NCBI RefSeq assembly: GCF_964204645.1 | Contig: NC_134032.1 | Location: 6,011,175-6,075,174 of the forward strand | Direction: 5' to 3' | DNA from: Tubulanus polymorphus | Taxonomy: Eukaryota; Nemertea; Palaeonemertea; Tubulaniformes; Tubulanidae | Length of the DNA stretch: 64,000 nt | In this document: piece after piece, positions 42,229 through 55,019 of the stretch | Numbering within the stretch: position 1 is the stretch's first letter | Layout of the letters: every line of letters starts with the position of its first letter | Translations under genes and position numbers: made by a program | Notes under the pieces: model-generated | Seen by the model: only the letters and a program-made list of their open reading frames with translations | Database searches by the model: none | Told to the model about the DNA's origin: nothing

Positions 42229-45200
42229 GATATAACGCGTTCTCAAATGTTTTGATACTTTCTCAGTTTGTATCAAAAATATTGCCGATTTCTGGTCCTT
42301 AAGTCCTGAAAAATGATAAATTTACAGTGTAAAATCGTACAAACGTGTCATCTATACCTCAAAACACTTTATTTCCTGACCAATTTATGATGTTATGTGT
42401 GGGCCATAGACCTCAATATCTGCCTGTGATCTCAACTTTCAATTAAGATTACGTAAGCTACTCGTGCCCAAAACGCGGCAGGCGCACAATAGAAAGAAAG
42501 TTACGCGCAGGGTACTTTTATTGTCGCCGACATAGAGGACCGATATTTTGCTAATTGGATTCGGGAGGTTTAAACCTCCCAAGGTCAATTTACTAAAATT
42601 GTGACCTTCAGGGAGATTCTACGAAAGGCCGATCGTTATCAATTTTGGTTGAACTTGATACCATAATGCTCGCTGGTTTTAATGTCAAACCATGTAGTCC
42701 ATATTTGGTAAGTTGTAAATTACGTAAAACCGAAAGAAAAACCAATTATTGGATCGAGTTTTTCCTAATTACACGAATTACGTGAAATATCTAATAAATG
42801 AAATGTATACACAATACCAATAAGAACAACCTGATTTGATTCTGTTCAGAATTCATTCCTATATTTTCGTCATAAAAATCGGAGGCAGTATTTCTCATTG
42901 ATTTTTTCAATAGCGTCATTTCAGCCATGGACTGTAAAAAAACGTTACTGATTCCGTGGTTAAGCTCGTTTTCGAGTAAAATATTGCATTTGATTCATTT
43001 CTCGTTGTGGTTTTGTCAAAGCTATATTTTCACAGTCCGATCAGTGATACAAATAGCTAGTCAGTTACCAACGGTATAGCCAATAGTCTACAGAACCACC
43101 CGAACAGCGAAAATTAGCAAATTGTACCAGTGATACCAGTTTTTGTCATGATTTTATCGAACATGTCATTCAATAATCGATGTGATCGGGTAAAAACTCG
43201 CCCCGTAAAGGTCCCTTTCAGTAAAAATCCCCTTGTTAAATATACCCCAAGGTAAAGGCCCCAGGTAAAAAACCCGAATAAAGATTTTTTAGTGTCTAGT
43301 TGGATGTTCTTTTCTTGTTCCTCTGTATACCTGTATACCTTCTCTATCAGATAGAAATGTTGTTAACTGCAACTATCCGTTAATCAAACTGTTGAATTAT
43401 ATTTGATAATCGGGAGTGATGAAAAGTTAGGAATGAAAATTAACGGTTTAGCTACTTATATATAGTTTAAAATCATGTGTTCTGCTTTAACAAATGCACT
43501 GTTTTATCTAAAAATATTATCTGACCCGAGTGCCTCAATCACAGTCCATCTCACTGATTACTTCATCACAAATAATCACCAGCCATTGAAATGTTTAATC
43601 CTCATACAATACAATACAATTATCTCAAATCTAAATTTCATGAGATAAATGCCCCTAGATTTCATAGGTTTTATTCCAACTGTTGCGACAGTCATATCAA
43701 AACTGGACCATTCATATCAATAGACGTTAAACTGGACTGTTAATATATGAAAAGTCTTTAAGGCCATATCATATATCTGAAGTGCGCTATGTTTTGCCTT
43801 GCAGTAACAATTTGATTTGTCACATGATTACTCCATATCTTCATATAATTTCCAAATAAACGAATACATTTCCATTGTTATGTTAAATGACATCAGCAAA
43901 AGCAAATAGACACAAACTACTACACTACTGTGTTTAGGATGGTTTAAGAGATTGGACGCCGATTGATACGAAAAGTAGATTTCATGCAATCATTTTCTTT
44001 CTTTAAAATCGTTGCGAATTAACGCGCGAGTGTTCGACTCTGGACGAACGGTTAATAGAATTTTATCGGGTTAGTCTTTCTATAGCCGACTAGCTATTGA
44101 ATACCAGTGATTAAGCCATAAGTAAATAAAGAAGTTACTTGGGATGTTTAATCAATTGATGACAATGTACAAGTAAAACCAGGCCTATGAGACACCCGTA
44201 ATGTAAAATGATATCATGCAAGATATCCATATAAGCGTATTTTAGTCCTGATTTGAATGAATGTACCCACATTTTAGGCAATGAATCGAGACTTGGTTTT
44301 ATCCCATAGCGTCAGCGCTAGTACATGCTTGAGATGAGATTGTTGGTTTATATTTTGAACTCTGTAAAGAAGTTTTGTACATTTAAGCGTGAATGACGCA
44401 CTGTGATGAACTATGTACGAAATACATTATTAAATTCAATGAAAGAATCTTAATGTTCCAAAAGGAATATAAGTGTAGTTAAGATTAATAGTTGTTTTTT
44501 TTTTCTTAATGAAAACCGATGATATAAAATAATTTAGCTTATTATCCCCAAAGTTAAAATCCCCCGGTAAAATATTCCCAATATTTGATTTAACTAACAT
44601 AAAATCAACACAATTTATTATGTTCAAAAAAACTCAACTCATAGATTCAAGATTTTATTGCACTTCTATTAACTGAAGATGATAGTAATGATGTATAGAT
44701 GTATAATATGATGAACGAACGTTTGATGAGGAATAACTACTGTGGTTAGATACAATTCTCATTCTTAGGATACGAATCGGTTGATTGAATTCGGTCGTTG
44801 AAACTACTGGCTAATTTACAGTGGTCACTATTGAAACGATTAATTGAAGTGCCCTTGAAATCAAGATAGATTCCTGTTGCGTAAATTAACTAATTTTTAA
44901 GCGACCACCTTCTATTGTCGGTATTCGGTTAGCTCTTGGTTAGCCAGAGGTTTTACCATACAGACTCGGACTAGATGATTGAATTAAATCTTTGAATCAA
45001 AATATTGTCACTGGAGTAAATATATATTCCTTATTACACTTTCAGCAGTGATCATATTTTACATGTAAATTGAAGGTATTACTGTCATCTAAAGTTAATA
45101 AGGGATTAGAATCGCAAAATTTAAGTTGTTCAAAACCAACATGAAAATGAGAAGAAAATACACAATATCCGTGTATGGTGAATAACGAGACAAATCCCAC

Positions 45201-48200
45201 AATGAATTCAGCTAAAAATCAAATGTTCTACGAGCAATGTTTCGGCTAATGCTATTAGCCATCATCAGGCCCCCGTCAACATGAAAATATTGATACGTAA
45301 ATCGAATCCATATCATAAGCATACTATACCACAAGTTAAAAAGAGTTATTTAGTTCGAATTAAAATATAGTAGGAATAAGAATATGAAAAGATAGTATGA
45401 ATAAAAAGTTCATTAATTTCATTTATTCTATGAATTTATTTAAAGATTTATTTCATCAAAAGAGATCAATGCACAGTTAAATATATTGCAGTTGTATTGT
45501 GGATGAATATGTTTGAATAAATATCGTGCTTTCAAATGTTCTTGAAAAATCGCCAAGTGAGGATTTTACCAAGATTTTACCCCAGGCCCTAAATCCAGTA
45601 GGTTAATGGCGAAAGGTTAAGATTAGGAATGTATTAGCAATATGATTTTTTGAAACAGTATTTTGTCTCCCGATGATTTGATTTGCAGGTCAGACTTATT
45701 GTTGACCAAAGTTCTTAAAGTGAATCGCTTTAAAGTAATAAATATCAATGAAACAATATCATAAATTTTGAAGTGAGTTATTTTGTAATAATCCAATTTA
45801 AGTGCACTCCGATGCATGCTAAATTCTTATAAATTCATTTATAAATTCAATTTATACATTTTCCCTCCTCACTTGTAATTCTATATTAGTTTTACTAATG
45901 AACATAACAGTGACTTGTGCCTAATGTCAATAAGCAGCGATTGGGTGCCGCCTTTCTGTGTTAATCTATCACGAAAGATTTAACTCGATTAGAGCCGCTG
46001 AATACGTATTTCTTTGCAGCCTAGAGTTTATGCATACATGTTCTAAATCAAGACAATATGCTCTATATCAGAGCCTATACTAAAGCATGCACTCATAATT
46101 CGTTGAAGAGTCCGAGGCTTAATTGTGAGAGTTGTTATACAATGAGTAATTAAATGGTGGGATTACAATGGGAGAGATCATTTCATCAGCCACATCGTTG
46201 CCCCAGGGAGTTAGTTATATTCGTTATAGCCAAAATACCTTGACCATGGACTCTAAAACGTCCATGACTTGACAGAATATAGAAATTTGCCCAGAAAAAG
46301 TTATGCATATTCCAACAAAAAAAGAATCAATAAAGACTTATATTATTTGAATTTAAATGAAGAGACGAGTAGTACTTTAAAGGTTAACTATTTATTTCGA
46401 CGCACGAGCTTTCGCTTCTGATGTATAGAAGCTTCAATGAGTGAATTATTAGAATTGGTACATTTAGTAAATTCCGGAAACAAAACCTAGTCTTAAGAAC
46501 TACCATTAACCAAGTTTCAAAGAATTTTGTTCCCTTATGATATTGAATGGTGTGAAATTGAAGTGTCCCTAATGATATATCTTTATGTAAGTTCAACTAA
46601 CTTACCCAGTTAGTGATGATAGTTGAATAATTAACAAAATAATAGTTGGAATATCGTTTAGGACAAATTAGGATTTTACCGGATAAGTTTTTTCCTAATA
46701 GGCTACCTTTTTGAAGAGCATGCATCCTGAGATACGTATACAAAAATTCGTTTGACGCTAAATGCAGAGTTTTCACGGTAGAACATATTTGGACATCAAT
46801 TAATCACGTGAAGGAGATGAAATGACAATTTGTCACTGCTGAGCTTATTTTCCTTCACTGAACTTTTTCTAAGTTTTTTCAATATTCTCTAATCCGACAT
46901 TATATACGCTGCGTACTAACTGTACACAATTTCGGGTTTGGGTTGTTTTTGGAAAAAACAGATTCCCAGAAAATTGTAATTTTTGGGTTCTTGAAAACGG
47001 TCAATATGTTATAGCAGGTTAATGTATAAACCGCATAGAATAGCTACAATAAACAAAATGTATCCAGGAAAATATATATTTCAGAACACGATCGATTTCA
47101 CTGAATTTAGCCTCATCATGTAGGATAAAATGAACTTCTGTTGATATTGCGATTGTGCTGTCGTTAGCTGTCGCATAGCTTATTCGAATCGCTATCGAAA
47201 GTAACAAAACAATGGTCACATGTGTCAATGAACTTATCGCTATTCGAAGTAATGGGCGTATTGAAAAATTTCTCAAGCACTTCGAATTTCCGATTGCTTA
47301 ATCGCCAAATTTGCATTCGAAATATTAAGCCAATCTATTCTAATTCATACCTGGTCGTGTTATAAGCAATTCAAGCGTTTAGTTTGTACTTTAAAATAGA
47401 ATGAAATAGATTTATTGATGAAATACAAAACAAGTCAAACAAACTCAACTAACTGACTACTGCTGAGTTATTTATATTTGATGAAAGAACATATTCTAGT
47501 TACTGACATTGGCTCGCACCTTGATTATTGTCTAAGTTGTACTATAACTTACATGCCAATGGATGTTTGCATGCGCCTCTCTGATTGGCTAGAATCCTTG
47601 CATTCGATAGAAACTGACGGCATCAGTGAACTAACGGGGAAATTAGAATTGTATGTTTGACCACGGATTCTTCGTTTTTGAGTCCATGGTTTTGGCTCTG
47701 GTTTTATCGTGAGTTTGATTAACGTACATTGTAGAGAACAATGGTGGGGATTCGAATAACGTGCATCCTTTATTCAGAAAGAGTATCATTACGTATATAC
47801 ATATAGAAATTAATACAATAACTTTAATCAGAATTATCTCATCACGCAGAACCAGTGAAATAGCCGTTGTAAAGCCGCAAAGTAAATTGAATGAAATTGA
47901 CATAATGTCAACGTCTTACGGTCAACAAATGAAACATATTGTACAATAATGAACGAATCAATGAGTAGTGCTCACGCATTTGTTTCCATTTCATAAGAAT
48001 CAATTCCAAACAGATGAATCAGATTCGAATTTTTGCTTCTTCGTTATGCAAAGTTTTTTTTTTATACCAGGGACTCTTAAACGATTTAGGTTTTAGAGTC
48101 CATGGTTATATGAATATCTTATGATTTCTCAACTTTCATCAAATACTTAGGAATGCCATTGAAAGATTTTCAAACCATTAAACGTTTGGGTAAAAAGTTC

Positions 48201-48616
48201 TGCTAAATTTGATTACCATCGGCTTTTTAGATAATCTCCACGAAGGTCACAATTTTAGTGATTTGACCTTGGGAGGTTTAAACCTCCCGAATCCAATTTG
48301 CGAAATATCGGTCCTCTATGTCGGCGGTAATGAAAGAATACATAGAGCGAAGTTTCTATTGTGCGCCGGCCGCATTTTGTTCACGAATAGCTTACGTAAT
48401 AAATTGAAAGTCGAGATCACAGGCGGATATAGCGCTCTATGGCCCACGCTCAATTCATAAACTGGTCCGCAAATAAAGTGTTTAGAAGTATAATTGACAC
48501 GTTTGTACGATTTTGCGCTGTAAATTTATCATTTTTCAGGACTCAATGACCAGAAATTGGCAATATTTTTGATACAAACTGAGAAAGTATCAAAACATTT
48601 GGGAACGTGTTATATC
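42229..48616. mobile_element. Inner long-TIR element, ~6.4 kb, non-coding
   Basis: The arms 42229-42657 and 48195-48616 are inverted copies. The tip GATATAACRCGTTCYCAAATG resembles the tip of the outer element. Each arm holds one palindrome, GGGAGGTTTAAACCTCCC (42563-42580, 48271-48288), with the same GGGAGG arms as the outer family but a different centre. No transposase is seen. Interior sequence near 46100-46190 is similar to 51150-51235 of the outer element, so the two are one family. Confidence 0.75.
42658..48194. other. Inner element interior
   Basis: No gene in 5.5 kb. It holds scattered GGTAAAAATCCCC-like motifs (43187, 43221, 44550, 45565), CCATGGACTC motifs, and a fold-back family fragment (TTTCGGCTAATGCTATTAGCCATCATCAGG region, 45237-45272). 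Confidence 0.4.
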
Positions 48617-51600
48617 TGTTTCATTACTCGTGATATATCGGGGAATCTCTGCAATGAAATTGGACGATTTCAAAAATATTACAAAATGAGCAAATTGCGA
48701 TTCTTAGTGATTTTTGCTAACAGTATGGATTCTAGCGTATACGCGGATTTGTGTGTTATGGATAAGTATCGTAGCGAATAATCAAAGTATCTACTGTAGC
48801 TAGATATGACAATTAAAAATCCCCCAGAATATCTCCTTCAAAATACCTTAATCCGTTCAAAAAAGATAACCTGGTAAAGATTTCCTATGTAGAAATCTAA
48901 AAAATCTAAACCCTACGTAAACATACCCTGGGTAAAAATCCCCCAAATATTCATACTTGGTGATTGTCAAGAACATGTCAAAGCATGATGTTTCTCGAAT
49001 TTGCAATGAGACTGAAATATGTTTGAACTTGAAATCTTTCGTTCTTACGGATAAAATAAATTGTAAGAATTAATAAGAGTAATAAACTTTTATTTGTAAT
49101 ATCTTAAGATTCGAACTGGAATATTTTTGAATTTAAGCTGTGCGATGCCATGAATTATTAGAAATAACGTTCTTTTGATATTAAATATTTTAGATTCAAG
49201 CTAGTGTAATATATTTGAAATGTGCGATGAACCCCTTCACTAAGCTGTGCAATAACTACATGTATATGTACTAATTTAGTATCAATGAAAGGTTAATTTG
49301 TAGTATGTTTTAATTTAAATAGCATAGTTTGTATGGGCATATTGATATCCTTACGGTGTTCGACAGTAAAATATGAATAAATTGGATATACGTATCAATA
49401 ATACGAATTAATTGACCTTAAGATTGTATCTACTTATAATCCCTTCAAAGGGAGGGGATTACCTAATTTGAAGAATTGGGGATTTTTACCGAGGGGATTT
49501 TTACTCGCTTACTTAGATGTTTTGAATTATTGACTTAGTTATTTTATTAAGTTTAAGTTAATCACTAGTAAGTTTATTCATTGACCACTTGCATGATAGT
49601 TCTCGATATATTCATTATATGCAATGAAATGAAATGTAAGTTCATCACATTTCTGAATTCATTAATACCGATTTTAATTGTTTTAAGCCCCATGAAAAAT
49701 ATGTGATGTCATTATATTGAAAGCTTAATGTTTTATTAACATTGGCAGTAGTTCTCATAGATTTTCCTTGGCCTTTTTTTCCGTGGCCATTTAAACCTTG
49801 GCCATTTTTTCCTGGACAAATTACCTTGGCCATTTTTTCCTTGGCCATTCTTTCCTGGCCATTTTTCCTTGGCCATTTTTCCTTGGCCATTTTTCCAACA
49901 TTCTGGGTTTTTTTTACAACTAACCCTTAGCAATGCACTGTAATGAACAATTTACTTTGTTTTGCTAAATTAACTACTTGTAATCAATTCACTATAGAAC
50001 TGTGGTCGATCCTAACAAAGAGTCCGGCGTGCTATTCTAAACTTCAGTGGACAAAAATCTCTTTCTAAAAATTATATTGCTAAGATATTCTTAGTCTTCA
50101 TCCTTCAGCATGAACTCTAGGCCTGAATATATTTCGGATTCATTAAATGGTATCATGTGTGTGTAGAACGTTTGGGCGAAGGTATTATCCCCCTGGATCA
50201 CGCGTAAAACAAACAGAAAACATCTTTTCATACATAGGTCATCGCATTATAGAAATTGAACTGATGACAAGTTGTATTAAATCTCTATAGATCAAACACT
50301 TTTAAGGAAAATGCATTATGTGTGTTGTTTCTATATAACTACTATCGACTTTGCGCCTCGGGCTCAGTCAACTCGCCATCTTCATGATTGAAATATTTGA
50401 TTCGGCAGTCCTATCAAAAGTGGCGTAAATTCATACAAGCGAATAATTTGTTGTTTCCAAAGGTTTTTGTTACCGGCTCGTCTACACGGTAATGGTCGAA
50501 ATTCCCCGGTAAAAATCCCCTAAGAATACCAATTAAAGAGCTTATGATTTGCTGCCGCTGGTATGTTTTCGTTTGTATTGCAAAATTAAGTCCAAAATAA
50601 CTGGAATCGTTTTAAAGGATTTCTGTGAAAATTTTCAATTTTTCTCCACACGTCAACAAGTGCCTTTCAAATCAAGATCGATTATTTTACCAGTGCGATA
50701 ACTTTTAGTATTAGTTTAGTACTAATGAAGTATTTCAATCTTTGGATAAACGTTGGAAAAATGGCAAGGGGAAAATTGCCGCTAAATAAACATTAGAATT
50801 TGCAAGTTTTGTAATAACTTTGAATTGTTAAATTTTACTGGACATTGGTGTATGCTGAATATCACGAACAACGAAACATATATCTCATAAAAACGTTGAT
50901 TGTCTTTTTCAACTTTCATCATTTCAATAACAATCAATCGATTTTTAAGTCGATTTGATTACCAGGATAGCGACTATATGCGTTTGTGCTTTTAATCAAC
51001 TAGTTTCCGAATCCGTGGTATGTCAATCAAATAATAATTTTTAAGTCGAGAAAAAGTAAGATGCATTCTATCAACTAATTTCAATGTAAAGACTATAATG
51101 CTTCCTATATGAATCAATACTAAATCATTCATACCGCAGGCCACTTAATCTTAAGCTTGATTGTGAGAGGTGTTTAAACATAATGGTCACATGAGTAATT
51201 AAATGGTTGTGTCACAAAGGGAGAAATCTGCCTTAGACATAACATCCCGATATCTGGAGTTCTGGGCTTAGTAACGCATGTTTAGAATGAATTTTATCCA
51301 ATATTTTTGTAACATAATGTTTTCTCTCTGCAAATTCCCGACGTTTTCTGGGTGCTAACGTTCAGTGGCTAGTAGGCTGGATTGTATTTTCCCTTATTTC
51401 ATAGATCTCCATGCATATAAACTTGAACTGAACTGAATGGGAACTGAGTTCGGTTAGGAGTAAAAACCTCCTTATCAACTCCTATTTCTGAATTGTATAT
51501 AAAGGAGTGAAGAAAGAAACAAACCCTCATACCGAATACACTTTTACGTATAAATGAGAATAATGCCCACTAGGACAATGGCTAATTTGCGACCGTAAAT

Positions 51601-52210
51601 GAAAGAAATACGACTCGAATAATTTTCTTTTATCATGCGTGACACGCGAATCTCCTATTAACGCTAGTAATGAGAGAAGAATCCACACGAATGAAATGTA
51701 TCAGCTTCATAATGATCTTTAATCCTTGAATGACCATTCTTAATTAACACAAAACACTTAATATAAATGATTTGTATCGATTACTATAGAATTTCCATTA
51801 AAAGAATGCATTTATCAAATTACGTCCATAGACTCTGAAAATGAACCTTTAAACCCGTAAATTAGCTAAACTCGTGCCGTTAAGCTATTTAGATTTATCG
51901 CAGTCTAGTGAAAATTTGTAAGCAGTCCTAATATATTCCCTGTATAATCAAAACTTAATTTCTATGTTATGCACGTGTTTTAATTACGATTTCCCCTCTA
52001 CATGTTTATCGGGAAGGGCCTGATTACAATCTGATTACAATTGATTGTCAATCTATTTAGTTTTCTAAAATTGTATGTATGTCTCATACCGTCTCATTAC
52101 CTCGAACACTGTGTATCGTATCACTCGAAATTCATAAATCTACCTGGCTTTATGGCTTTAAAAAAACTAATTACACCCAAAACACCTATCTTTCTAAAAT
52201 TTCAGGTTAT
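48617..52210. other. Outer element interior, right
   Basis: No gene. It contains more GGTAAAAATCCCC-like motifs (48814, 48931, 49480, 50506) and the minisatellite at 49765-49905. Sequence at about 51150-51235 is homologous to the inner element. Confidence 0.4.
49765..49905. repeat. Minisatellite of CCTTGGCCATTTTT units
   Basis: Eight or nine variable units of about 15-17 bp (CTTGGCCATTTTTTC, TCCTGGCCATTTTTC, etc.). Open frames on both strands here (Gly-Gln-Lys-Lys repeats) are products of the repeat and not genes. Confidence 0.85.
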
Positions 52211-52879
52211 AGCGTTTAGTGGTGGGAGGAAAAATTCCTCCCTAAATCAATATACTTTGAATCTAAGACTCGGGTTCCTTTTCCTTCAGTTGACAAATGA
52301 CAATATTTCGAATATCAGACCAGGTCCATTTTCCCTCGTTTGACCATGGACGTATGAACTAGATTATACGTCCATGGTTTGACATAGGGAGGAACATTCC
52401 TCCCGACGTCGATACTTTGAATATCAGACCTGAAGGTCAAATTCTCTTCGTTTGACCTTGGGAGGAATATTCCTCCCAAAGTCAATTGTAAAAATATCGA
52501 ACCCCATGGTCAAGTTTCCATCGATTGACATTGGGAGGAATATTCCTCCCGCAGTCAATTTTCACAATAGCGGTCCTCTTAATTGGTGACACTCAAAGAA
52601 CGCGCGGCTCAAATTTCTATTGTGCGCCTATCGCGCGCTGCGCGTGTATCACTTACGTAATCTTTTCTGTAAATGTGAAGACCTCGGGGGCATTATGTTC
52701 TCGAAAGCCCAATATTATCCCAAATTCCGGACTGTTAATAGGTTGATTTTACGGCAGAGTCGACATGTTTCAACAATTTTTAACTGTTCATTTATGAATA
52801 TTTGAGGACTTATGAACTAAAAATTAGTTAAATTTTTGATACAATTTGAGAAAGTCACAAAACATTTGAGACTGCGTTC
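52211..52879 (-). repeat. Outer right arm with spaced palindromes
   Basis: Palindromic cores lie at 52224, 52387, 52460 and 52533. The last two are the perfect GGGAGGAATATTCCTCCC. The position expected for one more unit, near 52315-52385, instead holds a hairpin (ACCATGGACGTA facing TACGTCCATGGT, 52344-52380). Confidence 0.9.
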
Positions 52880-53514
52880 GGAGTGGATTAGTCTGGACGC
52901 CAGTCGATGTTACGGTTTCCGGAACAACATCTTGTAGTAGGTTCGAGTCCCGACCTCACGCTATTCGGCATATGATTCTAATCTATTAAAATCGTTACCA
53001 TATACTACTTATATTGACCCGCCCGGCCGGTTTTTATTTTCATCATAACAAGAAGATAAGGTATCAATTCTAGGCCCGGCCGGTAGCATTTTATTTTTAC
53101 GATTTTCGCCGTTAATTTATCTGACCCGGCCGGAAATGAGAAACGAGGTATCATTTTGGCTTGAAATTGTAGAGTTTGAGACGGAAAAAATGGTTAAAAT
53201 TTAAAATGCGGATACGTATAAATATAATCATATACTCGACATACGGTTTCAAGGTAACAGCTATCAATATTAAGATGAATATCGACTTGTATGTTGATCG
53301 TATGATAAGCAATATTCGGTGACATATTTCACCAGTATGAATACTATCCGGACCGAAAGCTTGCCAAATATTACTAATAAACGGATTGAAATTGTCGCTA
53401 GAAGGGAATAATCATAGCGTAAATCCATCGGTAGGTTCTAGTTTTGGACATTATAAATCCAAACATAATTGTCGTAATAACCAGAACTGTTGAGAAAAGT
53501 GCCAAAAATCAGGC
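52880..53514. other. Right flank with tRNA-like sequence and CCCGGCCGG repeats
   Basis: 52873-52968 includes a good RNA polymerase III B box (GGTTCGAGTCC) but no cloverleaf that pairs well. Three CCCGGCCGG sites lie at about 53030, 53074 and 53126. Nothing coding is seen. Confidence 0.35.
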
Positions 53515-53590
53515 CTAAATTCCTCATGCTCTCCCACGGCAGGGATTCGAACCTGATAGCATCGCTACACTCAGCCACGGCACGAACCAC
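53515..53590 (-). repeat. tRNA-derived SINE-like fragment, - strand
   Basis: Read on the - strand, TGGCTGAGTGTAGC resembles an A box, and GGTTCGAATCCC is a perfect B box, followed by TGCCGTGGGAGAG. The A-B distance is shorter than in a tRNA. It shares its B-box region with 53775-53860. Confidence 0.4.
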
Positions 53591-53774
53591 CTGCCACAGA
53601 AGGCCGGTTGCGCGTGCACATGCGCAGCTTTGCCACGCGAAAAATGCGGCACCAATCAGATCGTCGTATAATCGCTGAGGTAAATTTCACGGTAGAACTA
53701 TAAATGGGAAAACCCGGGCTAAAATAAAACGGGATATCTGATTGGCTGATAATGACATCACCTAAGCTGTAGCT

Positions 53775-54010
53775 ATGCACTCGGTCAAGTGTGCCAGAGT
53801 TTTGTATCGTGGCAATCTCGATGCCATCAGGTTTGAATCCCCGCCGGAGAGGATGACATTCCTAGGAAATTCAGTAATTAAAACCTTCATGGTCACCTGT
53901 TTGCCGTCCAATGATTTATTAGGAAGTTGTTGTAGGAAATCAGTTGTAGGAAGTGAGGACGATTACAAGTCGCTGCAATTACATAAGATACGACGGAGAC
54001 TGCATTGAAA
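53775..54010 (+). repeat. tRNA-derived SINE-like fragment, + strand
   Basis: CGATGCCATCAGGTTTGAATCCCC followed by GCCGGAGAGGATGA matches the - strand copy at 53515-53590 in opposite orientation. A diverged relative lies at 61925-62030. Confidence 0.38.
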
Positions 54011-54577
54011 CCGTGAGCAGTACACCTCTTTTCTTCCAGTGACTTCGATTTATAGACAGTGTCAATCGCATAATACGGGCCGCTATCCCTGCCAAAGAGA
54101 CGTTAAAGTCATCATGTGAAGGATAACCCATAACGTGAAGTATAATGTAGTAACGTATAAACTCGTAACGTGAAGGGTCAACTCGCGTCATCGAGACTTG
54201 CTGTGGATTGAAGGATACGAGCTTTGCTATGTTCAATGCCGCCATGTTCAAATTCGTCTAATGAAATATCACAATTAAGCAGAACGTCGAGGAAGACACC
54301 TATTCTTTACAGCCAGGCTCTACACTTTCTAATACACATCTTTCTAATACTCACAGTTTTCGGGCCTACTGCCCAAACGTGACATGAAGAATAATGTTAT
54401 TCCTATGGATATGGAATTCCAGTCTATCACAAACTTCACTTAAGGTTATTTTCACTTTAAAACATTCACAAAAAGTATCACTTATGATTACAATTACCTC
54501 GTAGAAGGAAGGAGGTATAAACAAATATATCAAATATAAGATAGCGATGCTTATAAATATGGCTGTATACCCCACGT

Positions 54578-54835
54578 ATGGTTCCTAACCAGTCAACGCC
54601 CTCCTCACAGTCAGCACTCGGCCAAAGTACGATGTCAGCATTCGCAACTCGTCAGCCTTCAGCCGCCAGTCAACCTAACCAGTCAACGCCCTTCTCACAG
54701 TCAGCACTCAGCCAAATAAATGGAAGTTCGAATTCAGCATTTCTTTTCTCATCAGACGAGTTTTACCTTCCTGGAATTCATCAGATGATGGAAGACCAAC
54801 AACGCAGAATCAGTACATTCAGATGAACCAATTAG
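54578..54835 (+). pseudogene. Ser/Gln/Pro-rich exon-like frame with 91-bp duplication
   Basis: An 82-codon frame contains two copies of a block starting AACCAGTCAACGCCC (54587 and 54678, 91 bp apart). The encoded protein is low-complexity (NQSTPSSQSAL). It may be the N-terminal part of the HECT-domain gene whose remnant follows at 55.0 kb; this link is inference. Confidence 0.35.
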
Positions 54836-55019
54836 CAGTTGTTTGTACTTCTCAACATTCTGCGACTTTCTCAGTCCAATAACAGGCTCGGTTTAAGATC
54901 AGGATTCTATTATTGACGGTGCTAGTAGTATAGTTATCATTCGTGACACGAACGATGTCATGACACTCAAATATATATTGAACATGCTTCAGCCCGATGA
55001 ACATGAAAATGGGATAAAT

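Larger units (their letters stand above)
40001..52879. mobile_element. Outer long-TIR element, ~12.9 kb, non-coding
   Basis: The left arm (40001-40574) is the reverse complement of the right arm (52211-52879) along their length. The tips match as AACGCAGTCTCAAATGTTTT. The right arm is longer by one ~72-bp repeat unit and an inserted hairpin. No open frame above about 100 codons or recognisable transposase lies inside. A second, related element (42229-48616) sits within it. Superfamily unknown, and a target duplication cannot be assigned. Confidence 0.75.

Noticed and set aside
49645-49933. Gly/Lys/Gln-repeat proteins on both strands
   Set aside because: These frames are direct products of the CCTTGGCCATTTTT minisatellite.
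52873-52968. tRNA gene
   Set aside because: A good B box is present, but acceptor and T stems do not pair well and no convincing anticodon arm forms. More likely a tRNA-derived repeat.
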